Assembly: GCF_036625195.1 (NCBI RefSeq)
Contig: NZ_JAZKUG010000001.1
Location: 248,001 to 312,000 of the forward strand
Length of the DNA stretch: 64,000 bases
Source: Accumulibacter sp.
GTDB taxonomy: Bacteria; Pseudomonadota; Gammaproteobacteria; Burkholderiales; Rhodocyclaceae
Direction of reading: 5' to 3'
Within the stretch, counting starts at the first letter, position 1. Every line of letters starts with the position of its first letter. Of this stretch, positions 53,501 to 62,287 are shown one piece after another. A program made the translations under genes and the position numbers. The notes below the pieces were generated by a model, which saw nothing but the letters and a program-made list of their open reading frames with translations, ran no database searches and was not told where the DNA came from.

Positions 53501-54784
53501 ATGAAACTCGAAACCCTCGCCGTCCATGCTGGCTACAGCCCCGAGCCGACGACCAAGGCCGTCGCCGTGCCGATCTACCAGACGACTTCCTATTCTTTCG
53601 ACAGCACCCAGCACGGCGCCGACCTCTTTGATCTCAAGGTCGCCGGCAACATCTACACGCGCATCATGAACCCGACGCAGGACGTCCTCGAGAAGCGGGT
53701 GGCGGCGATGGAAGGCGGTATCGGCGGACTGGCACTGGCCTCCGGACAGGCGGCGATCACCTATGCCATCATGACCATCGCCGAGGCCGGCGACAACATC
53801 GTTTCCGCGTCGACGCTCTACGGCGGCACCTACAACCTGTTCGCGCACACCCTGCCACAGTATGGCATCGACGTCCGCTTCGCCAACCACGCCGATCCGG
53901 CGAGTTTCGAGAAACTGATCAACGGCAGGACCAAGGCGCTGTATTGCGAATCGGTCGGCAACCCGCTCGGCAACGTCACCGACTTCGAGCCGCTGGCCGA
54001 GATCGCGCACCGCCACGGGGTGCCACTGATCGTCGACAACACGGTTCCCTCGCCCTATCTCTGCCGCCCCTTCGAGCATGGCGCCGACATCGTCGTGCAC
54101 TCGCTGACCAAGTACATCGGCGGGCATGGCAACTCGATCGGCGGCATGATCGTCGACAGCGGCCGCTTCCCCTGGGCCGAGCACAAGTCGAAGTTCAAGC
54201 GTCTCAACGAACCCGATGTCTCCTACCACGGCGTCGTTTACACCGAGGCGCTCGGACCGGCCGCCTTCATCGGCCGCGCGCGCGTCGTCCCACTGCGCAA
54301 CATGGGCGCCGCCATCTCGCCCCTGAACAGCTTCCTCATCCTGCAGGGCCTCGAAACGCTGCCGCTGCGCATGGACCGCATCTGCAGCAACACCGAGAAG
54401 GTGGCCGCATACCTGCGCGCGCACGCCAAGGTGGCGTGGGTCAACTACGCGGGCCTGCCCGATCATCCCGACCATCCGCTGGTGCAAAAGTACATGGACG
54501 GCAAGGCGTCGGGGATTCTCACCTTTGGCGTCAAGGGAACCGACTGCAGCGGATCGGTGGCCGGCGCCCGCTTCCAGGACGCATTGCAGTTGTTCACCCG
54601 ACTGGTCAACATCGGCGACGCCAAATCGCTCGCCTGCCACCCGGCATCGACCACCCACCGCCAGCTCGGTGCGACCGAACTGGCGAAGGCCGGGGTGTCG
54701 GAAGAGATGATCCGGCTATCGATCGGCATCGAGCACATCGACGATCTGGTCGCCGACCTCGAGCAGGCGCTGGCCACGGTCTGA
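53501..54784 (+). CDS. metY: O-acetylhomoserine aminocarboxypropyltransferase / sulfhydrylase
   Basis: PLP enzyme of 427 residues that makes homocysteine (or methionine) from O-acetylhomoserine and sulfide or methanethiol. The start ATG 53501 has GGAG upstream and gives the family N-terminus MKLETLAVHAGYSPEPTTKA. Further motifs are SGQAAITYAIMTI near residue 83, the PLP-lysine region VVHSLTKYIGGHGNSIGG near residue 205 and the C-terminal CHPASTTHRQL. The open frame extends upstream through the regulator remnant, but that part is unrelated. Confidence 0.95.
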   Translation: MKLETLAVHAGYSPEPTTKAVAVPIYQTTSYSFDSTQHGADLFDLKVAGNIYTRIMNPTQDVLEKRVAAMEGGIGGLALASGQAAITYAIMTIAEAGDNIVSASTLYGGTYNLFAHTLPQYGIDVRFANHADPASFEKLINGRTKALYCESVGNPLGNVTDFEPLAEIAHRHGVPLIVDNTVPSPYLCRPFEHGADIVVHSLTKYIGGHGNSIGGMIVDSGRFPWAEHKSKFKRLNEPDVSYHGVVYTEALGPAAFIGRARVVPLRNMGAAISPLNSFLILQGLETLPLRMDRICSNTEKVAAYLRAHAKVAWVNYAGLPDHPDHPLVQKYMDGKASGILTFGVKGTDCSGSVAGARFQDALQLFTRLVNIGDAKSLACHPASTTHRQLGATELAKAGVSEEMIRLSIGIEHIDDLVADLEQALATV

Positions 54785-54792
54785 TCGCCAGT

Positions 54793-54814
54793 GCGGGCAG
54801 CGCGAGCTGCCCGC
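54793..54814 (+). terminator. hairpin after metY, possible terminator without U tract
   Basis: A perfect 9-bp GCGGGCAGC/GCTGCCCGC stem with a GCGA tetraloop starts 9 nt beyond the metY stop. No T run follows, so it may protect the 3' end or act with Rho rather than as an intrinsic terminator. Confidence 0.35.
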
Positions 54815-54903
54815 CGCGGCCACCAGCCGCGCCCCGCCGTCGGCCCAGGACAGTATTTTCGTTATAGCATAGACATACCGCTGACCGTCCTGTCCGCCCG
54901 CGA

Positions 54904-55806
54904 ATGTCCGCTAGCCTGCAGCACCTGCCGCTCGTCGATCTGCGTGCCGATGACGCAGAAATCGAGCACTACGCCGCGCTGCTCGACAGCCTCGGCGTCG
55001 CACTCATCGCCTTCGCCGAAGACCGCACGCCACGCCAGCACAACGCCCGCGCCGAAGAGCTGCTCGGCGACGGCACGCCCGAGTGGATCGACGAAAACGG
55101 GCGGCCGTTACGCGACGAGGAGCGTCCCGAGTTGCAGGTGCGCGCGACACTGCGGCCGGTTCATCAACGGGCGGTCGGCATCCGGACGCAGGCCACGGCC
55201 GCGGTCATCTGGTGCCGCGCGAGCGCCTTTCCGGTCTTTGCCGCCGACGGCAGCCTGCGCCGCATCCTGCTGCTCCTCGCCGACGGGCCGCGCCGCGGCC
55301 GCATCGCCGGCGACCGGCACCACCTGCCGGCACACGACCCGCACACCGGAGTCTTCACCCAGCGCTACATCGACGTCCTGCTCGACGACGAAAGACGCCG
55401 CGCACAACGCTACGGCACCCCCTTCGCCGTTGCGCTGATCGCCATCGACCACTTCCCGACCCGCTGCCATGCCGAGGGCGACGAGCGCGTGCTGGCGCGC
55501 GCCGCACGCCTGCTGCGCCACAGCCTGCGTGAATTCGAGATGATCGGTCGCCATGGCGCCGACAGATTCCTGATCATCCTGCCCAACGTACGGGTCAACG
55601 AAGCCATGGTCGGTCTCGAGCGCCTGCGCGAAACGATCGAAGTGGGCAGCACGCAGGGTGGCGACGCCGGCATCACGATCAGCGGCGGCGTCAGCGAGTA
55701 CAGCGGTGAGGACCAGCCCGCCCTGATCGAGCGCCTCGAGTCGCTGCTGGCGAGCGCACGCGACTCCGGCTGCAACCGTCTCTGCGTCGATCTCGACCTG
55801 TTCTAG
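54904..55806 (+). CDS. PAS-like plus degenerate GGDEF domain protein
   Basis: The 300-residue cytoplasmic protein has a PAS-like sensor region at about residues 20-128 and a GGDEF-type domain at 143-297 (DPHTGVFTQRYIDVLLDDER at its start). The signature is GADRF at 218-222 instead of GGDEF, and the first metal-binding Asp is Ala180 (LIAIDHF). Both changes argue against diguanylate cyclase activity. It may bind c-di-GMP or GTP, or signal by protein contact; that is inference. It stands alone, downstream of metY and convergent with the next gene. Confidence 0.75.
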   Translation: MSASLQHLPLVDLRADDAEIEHYAALLDSLGVALIAFAEDRTPRQHNARAEELLGDGTPEWIDENGRPLRDEERPELQVRATLRPVHQRAVGIRTQATAAVIWCRASAFPVFAADGSLRRILLLLADGPRRGRIAGDRHHLPAHDPHTGVFTQRYIDVLLDDERRRAQRYGTPFAVALIAIDHFPTRCHAEGDERVLARAARLLRHSLREFEMIGRHGADRFLIILPNVRVNEAMVGLERLRETIEVGSTQGGDAGITISGGVSEYSGEDQPALIERLESLLASARDSGCNRLCVDLDLF

Positions 55807-55825
55807 GCCGACTCGCAAGCGCGCT

Positions 55826-56707
55826 TCAACGCATCTCCTCGACCTGCAGCCAGACGCTGCGCCGCTCGCTCGCCTGGCCGACGGCACCGTGCAGCTTGCC
55901 CTGCCGCGCGAAATCCGCCTGCTGGCTGCTGCCTCCGAGTTCGATCCACTCACCGAGGCGTCCGGAGACGGTGGTCGTCAGGCGTTGCGTGTCGCTGCTG
56001 CCATCGCCACGCGATCGCAGCAGGTCGGCCTGCGGACTGATCTCCAGCGTCACGCGCTCGCCGACCACCCGTGGCTGCGCGTAGAAGCCCTGCCCTAGAT
56101 CGCGATAGACGACGGTCTCGTTGAGAACGGCGCCATGCCGCCCGACGACGAGTTGCCGCAGCGGCACCGGCAGCGACTGACCGACGTGGATGAACGCCCG
56201 TCCACCGTCGATCACCTGCACCACCTGCGTACTGCCGCTGCTGCCCGAGCCGCGCCAATCGCCGGCCTCGCCGACGAGGACCGAATCTCCCCGGCGGACC
56301 TCGATGCGCGTGCCACCGCTGCCGGCGGCGGGCTGCACGATCCGTCCGTTGCGGTCGAACACCACCTGCCCGGATATTCCGCCGCCCTGTTCCCGGCTCA
56401 CTGCCTGGCGATCCTGGCTGACGCGAATGAGCAGACGCCGCGCCGGCGTGTCGATCGCCGCCAGCGCCTGCCTGATTTGTTCGCGGTTGGCGCGCGACGC
56501 GCGCAGGAACAGTTGATCGCCCATCCCGGAAAGTGTGCCACCGGCTTCGAGCAGTGGCTGCAACGCGGGCAGCACCTGATCGAGGGGACGATGACGCAGG
56601 CTGATGATCTCCAACTCCTGCTGCGCCCCAGCCAGCGCCGGCAACAGGACGAGCAGCCACAGCAGCGGTCGCCAGTGTTTGGAGCAACCCCCCCGCCGCT
56701 GGCTCAC
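55826..56707 (-). CDS. exported secretin-domain (N0/N1-like) protein
   Basis: The 293-residue protein starts with GTG 56707, overlapping the zapE stop (GTGA). A signal peptide (LLWLLVLLPALAGAQQ) precedes a secretin short-domain fold (ELEIISLRHRPLDQVLPALQ, then LRASRANREQIRQALAAIDT). The second half (FIHVGQSLPVPLRQLVVG, GERVTLEISPQADLL) resembles part of a secretin barrel domain, but the full barrel is too short to make an outer-membrane pore. No pilus or secretion genes are nearby. Function unknown. Confidence 0.7.
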   Translation of the reverse strand: MSQRRGGCSKHWRPLLWLLVLLPALAGAQQELEIISLRHRPLDQVLPALQPLLEAGGTLSGMGDQLFLRASRANREQIRQALAAIDTPARRLLIRVSQDRQAVSREQGGGISGQVVFDRNGRIVQPAAGSGGTRIEVRRGDSVLVGEAGDWRGSGSSGSTQVVQVIDGGRAFIHVGQSLPVPLRQLVVGRHGAVLNETVVYRDLGQGFYAQPRVVGERVTLEISPQADLLRSRGDGSSDTQRLTTTVSGRLGEWIELGGSSQQADFARQGKLHGAVGQASERRSVWLQVEEMR

Positions 56708-57816
56708 GAGAGGTGCGGCAGCCCGAGGTAGTCGCGCGAGCGCATCTCGGTCAGCCGGCTGGCGGTGCGGAAGAACTCGCTCGCCTGCGTCCCTTCGGTG
56801 TATAGCAAATCCGGACCACAATCCGCGGTCGCGATCAGCTTCACCTTGTGGTCGTAGAAGATGTCGACCAGCCAGGTGAAACGGCGCGCCTCGGAAGACA
56901 TGCTCGCCGACATCTTCGGGATCGCCGACAGCAGCACCGTGTGATAGCCGCGGGCGAGTTCGAGGTAGTCGTTCTGCGAACGCGGCCCACCGCACAAGGA
57001 CTTGAAATCGAACCAGATGACGCCGTTGCCGCGCCGCAAGGTCGGGATGTCGCGCCCGAGCACCTCGATGCTGCCGCCCTGTGTGCCGGCGTCGCCGGCT
57101 ATGGCGCTGAAGTACTCCGCCATTTTCAGCTCGGCGGCGGCATCCACCGGGTGGTGGAAGATCTCCACCTGCTCGAGCGTGCGCAACCGGTAGTCGATGC
57201 CGGCGTCGATAACCAGGACGTCGAGCCGCGACTTGATCAGCGCGATCGTCGGCAGGAAGTTCTCGCGCTGCAGCCCGTTCGGATAGAGACCGTCCGGCGG
57301 GTAGTTCGAAGTCATGACGAAGACGACGCCGTGCGCGAACAGCGCTTCCAGCAAACGACCGAGGATCATCGCGTCGGCGATGTCGGAAACGTGGAATTCA
57401 TCGAAGCAGAGCAGCCGCAGCTCGCTCGCGATGCGCTCGGCCACCTTCAGCAAAGGGTCGCTCTCGCCCTTGAGCTCGTTCAGCTGGCGATGCACGCCAT
57501 GCATGAAGGCATGGAAGTGGATGCGCCGCTTGCGCCGGTAGGGAACGGCATCGAAGAAGCAATCCATCAGGAAGCTCTTGCCGCGACCGACACCACCCCA
57601 GAAGTAGACGCCAGTCGGCAGCGGCGGCGGCGAGAAGAACCGCCGCAGCGTGCTGCGGCGCCCGACCTTGAACGACAGCAGTTCGTAATAGAGCCGCTGC
57701 AGACGCTCGGCAGCGGCCCGTTGCGCCGAATCGGCCTGAAAACCGCGCGCCGCGAGCAGTCGCTCGTAGGCTTCGATCATTCCCCGCTCGGGGACCTTGA
57801 GAACTCTGTGAGGCAT
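56704..57816 (-). CDS. zapE: cell-division ATPase ZapE (AFG1 family)
   Basis: The 370-residue AAA-type P-loop ATPase is related to Escherichia coli ZapE, which acts at the FtsZ ring, and to mitochondrial Afg1. Walker A is YFWGGVGRGKSFLMDCFF near residue 72, Walker B LLCFDEFHVSDIADAMIL near 136, and sensor-type MTSNYPPDGLYPNGLQ near 170. The start MPHRVLKVPERG at 57816 is chosen over 57849; MIEAYERL at 57780 is possible. It is coupled to the downstream secretin-domain gene. Confidence 0.92.
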   Translation of the reverse strand: MPHRVLKVPERGMIEAYERLLAARGFQADSAQRAAAERLQRLYYELLSFKVGRRSTLRRFFSPPPLPTGVYFWGGVGRGKSFLMDCFFDAVPYRRKRRIHFHAFMHGVHRQLNELKGESDPLLKVAERIASELRLLCFDEFHVSDIADAMILGRLLEALFAHGVVFVMTSNYPPDGLYPNGLQRENFLPTIALIKSRLDVLVIDAGIDYRLRTLEQVEIFHHPVDAAAELKMAEYFSAIAGDAGTQGGSIEVLGRDIPTLRRGNGVIWFDFKSLCGGPRSQNDYLELARGYHTVLLSAIPKMSASMSSEARRFTWLVDIFYDHKVKLIATADCGPDLLYTEGTQASEFFRTASRLTEMRSRDYLGLPHLS

Positions 57817-57931
57817 CGGCGTCCTTCCGCTCTTCGCAGGCAAACCCACGCGCTGCCGCGGCGGGCCGGGCGACCGCGGCAGCCGCCGCTGCCGCGCCGG
57901 GCGCCAGCATCACCGCATCGCTGCCGCGATT

Positions 57932-58741
57932 CTAAACCATCGTCGACGGCGGAACGGACTCGGCCGACGCCAGCACCTGCGGCAGCGGCAGCAGCCGCAT
58001 GCCGGCAGCGAGCAACGCGCTGCGGATGGCGGTTGCCACAGCCACCGCCTGCGCCCCATCGCCGTGTACGCAGATGCTGTGCACCTCGCTCGCGATGCGC
58101 TTGCCACGGGTGCTGACGATGCCCCCGGCGTCGAGCATGCGCAGCACGTGCGCCACGCAATCGGCGGCCGCATGCAGTTGTGCGCCCGGTTGACCGCGCG
58201 GCAGCAGGTTGCCGGCATCAGTGTACGTCCGGTCGGCGAAAATCTCGCTCGCCACCCGCAGACCCGCTGCTGCCCCGGCCAGCGCCAGCTGCGACAGCGC
58301 GGGCGCGAGGAGAATCAGCTGCGGATCGAAGCAGCGGATCGCCGCGACGACCGAAGCCGCGATCGCCGCTTCCGCGCATGCCATGTTGCTCAGCGCGCCG
58401 TGCGGCTTGACGTGTGTCAGGCGAGCACCTTCCGCCTGCGCCATGCCGGCAAGGGCACCGATCTGGTAGATCAGCAGCGCCTCGAGCTCGTCCGCCGGCA
58501 GCCGCATCACGCGCCGCCCGAAGCCCTGCAGGTCGGGGTACGACGGGTGCGCGCCAATGCTGACGCCCGCCGCCAGCGCCTGCCGCAGCGTCCGCCGCAT
58601 CACCAGCGGATCGCCGGCGTGGAAGCCGCAGGCAATGCTGGCGGTAGCGATGATCGGCAGCAGTTCGGCGTCGCTGCCCATCCGCCAGGCACCGAAGCTT
58701 TCGCCGAGGTCGGCGTTGAGGTTGATCGCCTGCGCCATCAT
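57932..58741 (-). CDS. pxpA: 5-oxoprolinase subunit A
   Basis: LamB/YcsF-family subunit of the ATP-dependent 5-oxoprolinase PxpABC, which opens pyroglutamate to glutamate. The 269-residue product has the hallmark INLNADLGESFGAWRMGSD, IACGFHAGDP and HVKPHGALSNMA. Its ATG overlaps the pxpC stop (ATGA). It is the last gene of the pxpB-pxpC-pxpA unit. Confidence 0.93.
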   Translation of the reverse strand: MMAQAINLNADLGESFGAWRMGSDAELLPIIATASIACGFHAGDPLVMRRTLRQALAAGVSIGAHPSYPDLQGFGRRVMRLPADELEALLIYQIGALAGMAQAEGARLTHVKPHGALSNMACAEAAIAASVVAAIRCFDPQLILLAPALSQLALAGAAAGLRVASEIFADRTYTDAGNLLPRGQPGAQLHAAADCVAHVLRMLDAGGIVSTRGKRIASEVHSICVHGDGAQAVAVATAIRSALLAAGMRLLPLPQVLASAESVPPSTMV

Positions 58742-59814
58742 GGCTCGCCCGGCAAGTGGTAGGCCGACATCGGCGAGCCGTCTGCTGCTGTGGCATCGAC
58801 GGCGCCGCTGATCAGGTTGGCGGTGTAGAGCGCCTGCGGATCGTGTTCGCCAGGTTCGACCAGCGGCCCGATGCCGGCGAGCAGCGCCTGCAGTTCCGCT
58901 TGCCGCGCGCGCGCCGCCTCCTCGGCCGCCGCCACCGACACGGCGGCGAAGCGGACCGCCTGTCCCGGCGCCATGACCGCCAGCCGTGGCAGGTCGGCGC
59001 TGATGACGGTGGCGATCTTCGGGTAGCCGCCGGCGGTCTGGCCATCGGCGAGCAGGACGATCGGCTGCCCGTTGCCCGGCACCTGGATCGATCCCGGCAC
59101 CGTCGCATCGGAAACGATCTCCGCACCCTTCTCCGGACGGTGTCCGAGCAGCGGTCCGTCGAGACGGATGCCCATGCGATCGGCGGCTGGCGAGATGCGG
59201 TAAGCCTCGCCGACCAGGGTCGGCATCGCCAGGACATCGAAGTGGTCGTCCTGTGGTCCCGCGACGACCCGGATCGCCGCCTCGTCGACCGCCGGCGGGC
59301 GCCACAGCATCCGCTCACCGCCGCCGCCGGCCGCCACCGACAGCCGCACACCCGGCACCAGCGGGCGACCGTCGACGCCGCCGAGGCCGGCTCGGGCGTA
59401 GGTCGATGCGCTGCCAAAATGCCGCAGCACCACCAGACCGACCAGCGCCAGGTAGCCGACGCGGCCCGCAGCGATGCTGCCGCAGTGCAGCGTCTCGCCC
59501 GGCGCGAGGCAGACGCTGCGCCACGAAGCGATGCGGCGACGACCGCCGGTGTACCGCAGTTCAGCCGTGAAATGGCCGGCGAGGGCCAGCTGCAGCGGCC
59601 ATTGCAGCGCTCGCACCGCCAGCCCGCCGGTGAGGAACTCGATCGCCGGCGCGTCCTCGGGGTTGCCGAGCAGCGCGTTGGCCAGGCGCAGCCAGCCCGG
59701 TTCGAGCGCCCCCGAGCGTGGCACCCCGATCCGCCGCCAGCCAAAGCGCCCGCGATCCTGTATCGATGCCATCGCCCCCGGGCTGAGCACCTCGAGCACG
59801 GCACGCAGGTTCAC
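58738..59814 (-). CDS. pxpC: 5-oxoprolinase subunit C (biotin-dependent carboxylase-like)
   Basis: KipA/AHS2-type subunit of 358 residues, starting with GTG that overlaps the pxpB stop (GTGA). The N-terminus reads LRAVLEVLSPGAMASIQDRG. The chain contains GVPRSGALEPGWLRLANALLG and DGQTAGGYPKIATVISADLP, both typical of the family. With pxpB it forms the unit that phosphorylates 5-oxoproline. Confidence 0.93.
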   Translation of the reverse strand: MNLRAVLEVLSPGAMASIQDRGRFGWRRIGVPRSGALEPGWLRLANALLGNPEDAPAIEFLTGGLAVRALQWPLQLALAGHFTAELRYTGGRRRIASWRSVCLAPGETLHCGSIAAGRVGYLALVGLVVLRHFGSASTYARAGLGGVDGRPLVPGVRLSVAAGGGGERMLWRPPAVDEAAIRVVAGPQDDHFDVLAMPTLVGEAYRISPAADRMGIRLDGPLLGHRPEKGAEIVSDATVPGSIQVPGNGQPIVLLADGQTAGGYPKIATVISADLPRLAVMAPGQAVRFAAVSVAAAEEAARARQAELQALLAGIGPLVEPGEHDPQALYTANLISGAVDATAADGSPMSAYHLPGEP

Positions 59815-60638
59815 TCCGCGGCCGCCGCCAGGAAGGCCAGCGGCGGCTGCGTCGCTCGGCGCAGCGCTGGCGCCGCCGCCTGCAGCGCGGCGAACTCGCC
59901 GGCATCGATGGCGCGCAGCCGCACCCGGTCGCCGACCTGCAGCAGCGCCGGCTGCGTCCACGACGGTGAGAACAGTGGCAACGGGCAGGCGCCGATCAGC
60001 TGCCAGCCGCCCGGACTTTGCCAGGGATAGATCGCGGTCAGCCTGCCGGCGATCGCCACGCTGCCGGCGGGGACCAGCGTCCGCGGCTCGCTGCGACGCG
60101 CGCACGCCAGCGCCGGCGGCAGATCGCCCATGAAGGCGAAGCCCGGCAGGAAGCCCAGCATGTACACCTCGTAGCAGCCGCCGGCATGCAAGCGGACCAC
60201 CTCGGCGGCTCTGAGGCCGCAGGCCGCCGCCAACCCGTCGAGATCCGGCCCGCACTCGGTGAGCTGGTCGCCGTAGCAGACTGGCAGCTGCCAGACCCGC
60301 CGCTGCTGCGCCACGACGAGCGGCAAAGCCTGCCGCAGCGCGGCGTCGATCACCGCTTCGAGTCGCGTCCGCGTGCTGCGCAATGGATCGTAAATCACCG
60401 TCAGCGAACGGAAGGTCGGCACCGTCTCGACGACCCCGGGCAACTGCCCATCGGCAAGCGCCTGCAGCAGCGCCTGATCGGCTGCCGCGACTTCGGCCAG
60501 CAGGCGGCGATCGATGGCATCACCGAACTCGATGGTCAGCGCGGCATCGCCAAGGGAAAGGAAACGGTAGCTCAAGCCGGCCCGTGCCCGCCATGCCGGC
60601 CGTTGCCCCGCCTCCCGCGCGACAGCCGGCGACGCCAT
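59811..60638 (-). CDS. pxpB: 5-oxoprolinase subunit B
   Basis: KipI/AHS1-type subunit of 275 residues. Characteristic segments are SLGDAALTIEFGD near residue 28, PVCYGDQLTECGPDLDGLAA, and GFLPGFAFMGDLPPALACAR. An N-terminal extension of about 20 residues precedes the usual start; a later start is possible but no ATG or GTG fits. It is the first gene of the pxp unit, 3 nt after queD, suggesting one transcript from the queD promoter. Confidence 0.92.
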   Translation of the reverse strand: MASPAVAREAGQRPAWRARAGLSYRFLSLGDAALTIEFGDAIDRRLLAEVAAADQALLQALADGQLPGVVETVPTFRSLTVIYDPLRSTRTRLEAVIDAALRQALPLVVAQQRRVWQLPVCYGDQLTECGPDLDGLAAACGLRAAEVVRLHAGGCYEVYMLGFLPGFAFMGDLPPALACARRSEPRTLVPAGSVAIAGRLTAIYPWQSPGGWQLIGACPLPLFSPSWTQPALLQVGDRVRLRAIDAGEFAALQAAAPALRRATQPPLAFLAAAAE

Positions 60639-60641
60639 ACG

Positions 60642-61085
60642 TCAGGAGCGAACGGCCTCGGCCCAGCAGTTGGGTGTTTCATAGAGGCGCAGGCGTTCGA
60701 GGCGCAAGTGGTTGCCGTAGGTGTCGCGGTACACCGGATCGAGAATCGCGAACGCCGTGCGCACCAGGTTCTCGGCCGTCGGCACGCAATCGAGAACCAC
60801 CGTCCGGTGCTCCGGCAATGAAGCCAGAAAATCGACCACCGGCCGGTCGCCGCGGTAGACCAGGAAGGCATGATCCCAGGCATCGACCAGATGCTGCATG
60901 GCCAGCGCCTTCACCTGCGAGAAGTCCATCACCATGCCATTGGCCGGGTCGCCCGCCTCGCTGATGATGTCGCCGGCAAGGGTGATCTCGAGCGCGTAGC
61001 GATGGCCGTGCAGGTGACGGCACTGGCTCCTGTGGTCGGGAATGCGGTGGCCCGCGTCGAACTCGAGGCGACGGGTGATGAGCAT
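60642..61085 (-). CDS. queD: 6-carboxy-5,6,7,8-tetrahydropterin synthase
   Basis: QueD converts dihydroneopterin triphosphate to carboxytetrahydropterin in queuosine biosynthesis. The 147-residue product from MLITRRLEFDAGH has zinc ligands H13, H26 and H28 and the catalytic C22 in CRHLHGHRYALEI. An upstream in-frame ATG at 61166 would cross the promoter, so 61085 is chosen. It heads the minus-strand run queD-pxpB-pxpC-pxpA. Confidence 0.92.
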   Translation of the reverse strand: MLITRRLEFDAGHRIPDHRSQCRHLHGHRYALEITLAGDIISEAGDPANGMVMDFSQVKALAMQHLVDAWDHAFLVYRGDRPVVDFLASLPEHRTVVLDCVPTAENLVRTAFAILDPVYRDTYGNHLRLERLRLYETPNCWAEAVRS

Positions 61086-61112
61086 CGGCTGCACCCGGAA
61101 GACGGAGGCGCG

Positions 61113-61118
61113 ATTATA
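61113..61118 (-). promoter_or_regulatory. -10 box of the queD promoter
   Basis: A perfect TATAAT on the minus strand lies 27 nt upstream of the queD ATG. The upstream region is very GC-rich and shows no -35, so the promoter may need an activator or an extended -10. Confidence 0.45.
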
Positions 61119-61330
61119 GCACCGCCAGCCCGCCGGCCCGGCGACGGGCAGATGTCCGGTGCACACCCGCCGGAAACTGCCGGAGGGTGTCGAGCAAACT
61201 TACACCTGCCCGTCGGAACCTCCCGGCAGATGCACGCATCCTGCTGATTCATCATGCTTTCTCGTCCCCCATGTGGGCCGGCACGGCCCTTGCTTGAGAT
61301 ACCTGCAGCCCCTCCAGGAAACTCCGAGAG

Positions 61331-61597
61331 ATGCCACCGATCGATCCCTTTGCTGCCCGCATGCTCGCCCAGATCGCGCTGATCGAACGCTACCGCGTCG
61401 ACGTCCTGCGCCACGAGGGGCGCCGGCTCGACGCCGACGGCGCGGCGATCGAGTGGATATGCCGCTACGCCGAGCATTTCCCGCCGCCCGAGCAGTTCGA
61501 CTGCGACTCGCCGTCAGCCACCGCTCGAGGCGGCCCGCGCCCTGCCCGCGCGCGCCTGCAGCCGCGGCCGAGGCCGCTCAGTCCTTCAGCCGGGTGA
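61331..61597 (+). CDS. small hypothetical protein
   Basis: 88 residues with a helical, plausible first part (DPFAARMLAQIALIERYRVD, then EWICRYAEHFPPPEQFD). After residue 60 the chain becomes Arg/Pro-rich low complexity and overlaps the 3' end of the convergent gene by 20 nt. A GAGAG lies just upstream of the ATG. I do not recognise the family. The first 55 residues look coding; the tail may be a frameshift or read-through. Confidence 0.45.
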   Translation: MPPIDPFAARMLAQIALIERYRVDVLRHEGRRLDADGAAIEWICRYAEHFPPPEQFDCDSPSATARGGPRPARARLQPRPRPLSPSAG

Positions 61598-62147
61598 TCT
61601 TGTTGCCCTGCAGCCCGATGCCGGCCATCAGTCCCTTCTGGCCGAAGACGAAGGCGTAGATGTCCTCCTTGGCGTTCATCGTCGTCAGCGACTTGCCCAT
61701 TCCCTGGTCGACCATCACCACCGACGGACCGACGCCGACCTCGAAACCGTCGGTCTCGGTCAACGCCGCCAGCGACCTCTCGTTCATGAAGAACATCGCA
61801 TAGCCGTACTCCTGGGCGCCGGCCTGCAGGCCGAAGGAGGCACCGGCCGTGTTGTAGTGGCCGACGACGGCCTCGCCGCGGAACAGCACGCCTTCACCGT
61901 ACTGACCGCCGACGACGAAACCGGCCTTGGTGATCTTCGGAAAGACGAGCACGGCCACCGCATCGCGCGCCAGAGCCTTCGCCGCCGGCACTCGCGCCGT
62001 CAGTTTCTGGTAGGCCTGCCGCGCGTCCCGCTCGAGCGCGGTCCGGTCGGCGGCAACGGCGGAAAAGGAACCGGCAAGGCCGGCGATCAGGACGACGAGA
62101 AGGACGTGTGCAGCGCGGCCAAGCCGCTGGAAGACATTCGGGTTCAT
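61578..62147 (-). CDS. exported SYLF/YSC84-type lipid-binding domain protein
   Basis: 189 residues with a signal peptide (AAHVLLVVLIAGLAGSFSAVAA) and a SYLF-type domain: AVAVLVFPKITKAGFVVGGQYGEG, then GASFGLQAGAQEYGYAMFFM and the C-terminal YAFVFGQKGLMAGIGLQG. Family members bind phosphoinositides in eukaryotes; bacterial exported versions have no settled role. The nearest genes offer no pathway context. Confidence 0.85.
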   Translation of the reverse strand: MNPNVFQRLGRAAHVLLVVLIAGLAGSFSAVAADRTALERDARQAYQKLTARVPAAKALARDAVAVLVFPKITKAGFVVGGQYGEGVLFRGEAVVGHYNTAGASFGLQAGAQEYGYAMFFMNERSLAALTETDGFEVGVGPSVVMVDQGMGKSLTTMNAKEDIYAFVFGQKGLMAGIGLQGNKITRLKD

Positions 62148-62287
62148 GTTGGGACCTCACGAGAAAGGTGGTTGCGGCATCCGTGCCGACCGTCGCCGGC
62201 ACGACGTGATGATACTCCTGCAACCGCACGGGGCAGCGACCGCCGGCGAAGGCAGCGAGTCACCAGCAGCGCCGCTCCTTCCTGCAC

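Noticed and set aside
53132..54784. A long MetY with an N-terminal regulatory domain
   Set aside because: The upstream part resembles broken Crp/Fnr sequence, and metY has its own ATG with Shine-Dalgarno and the normal family length.
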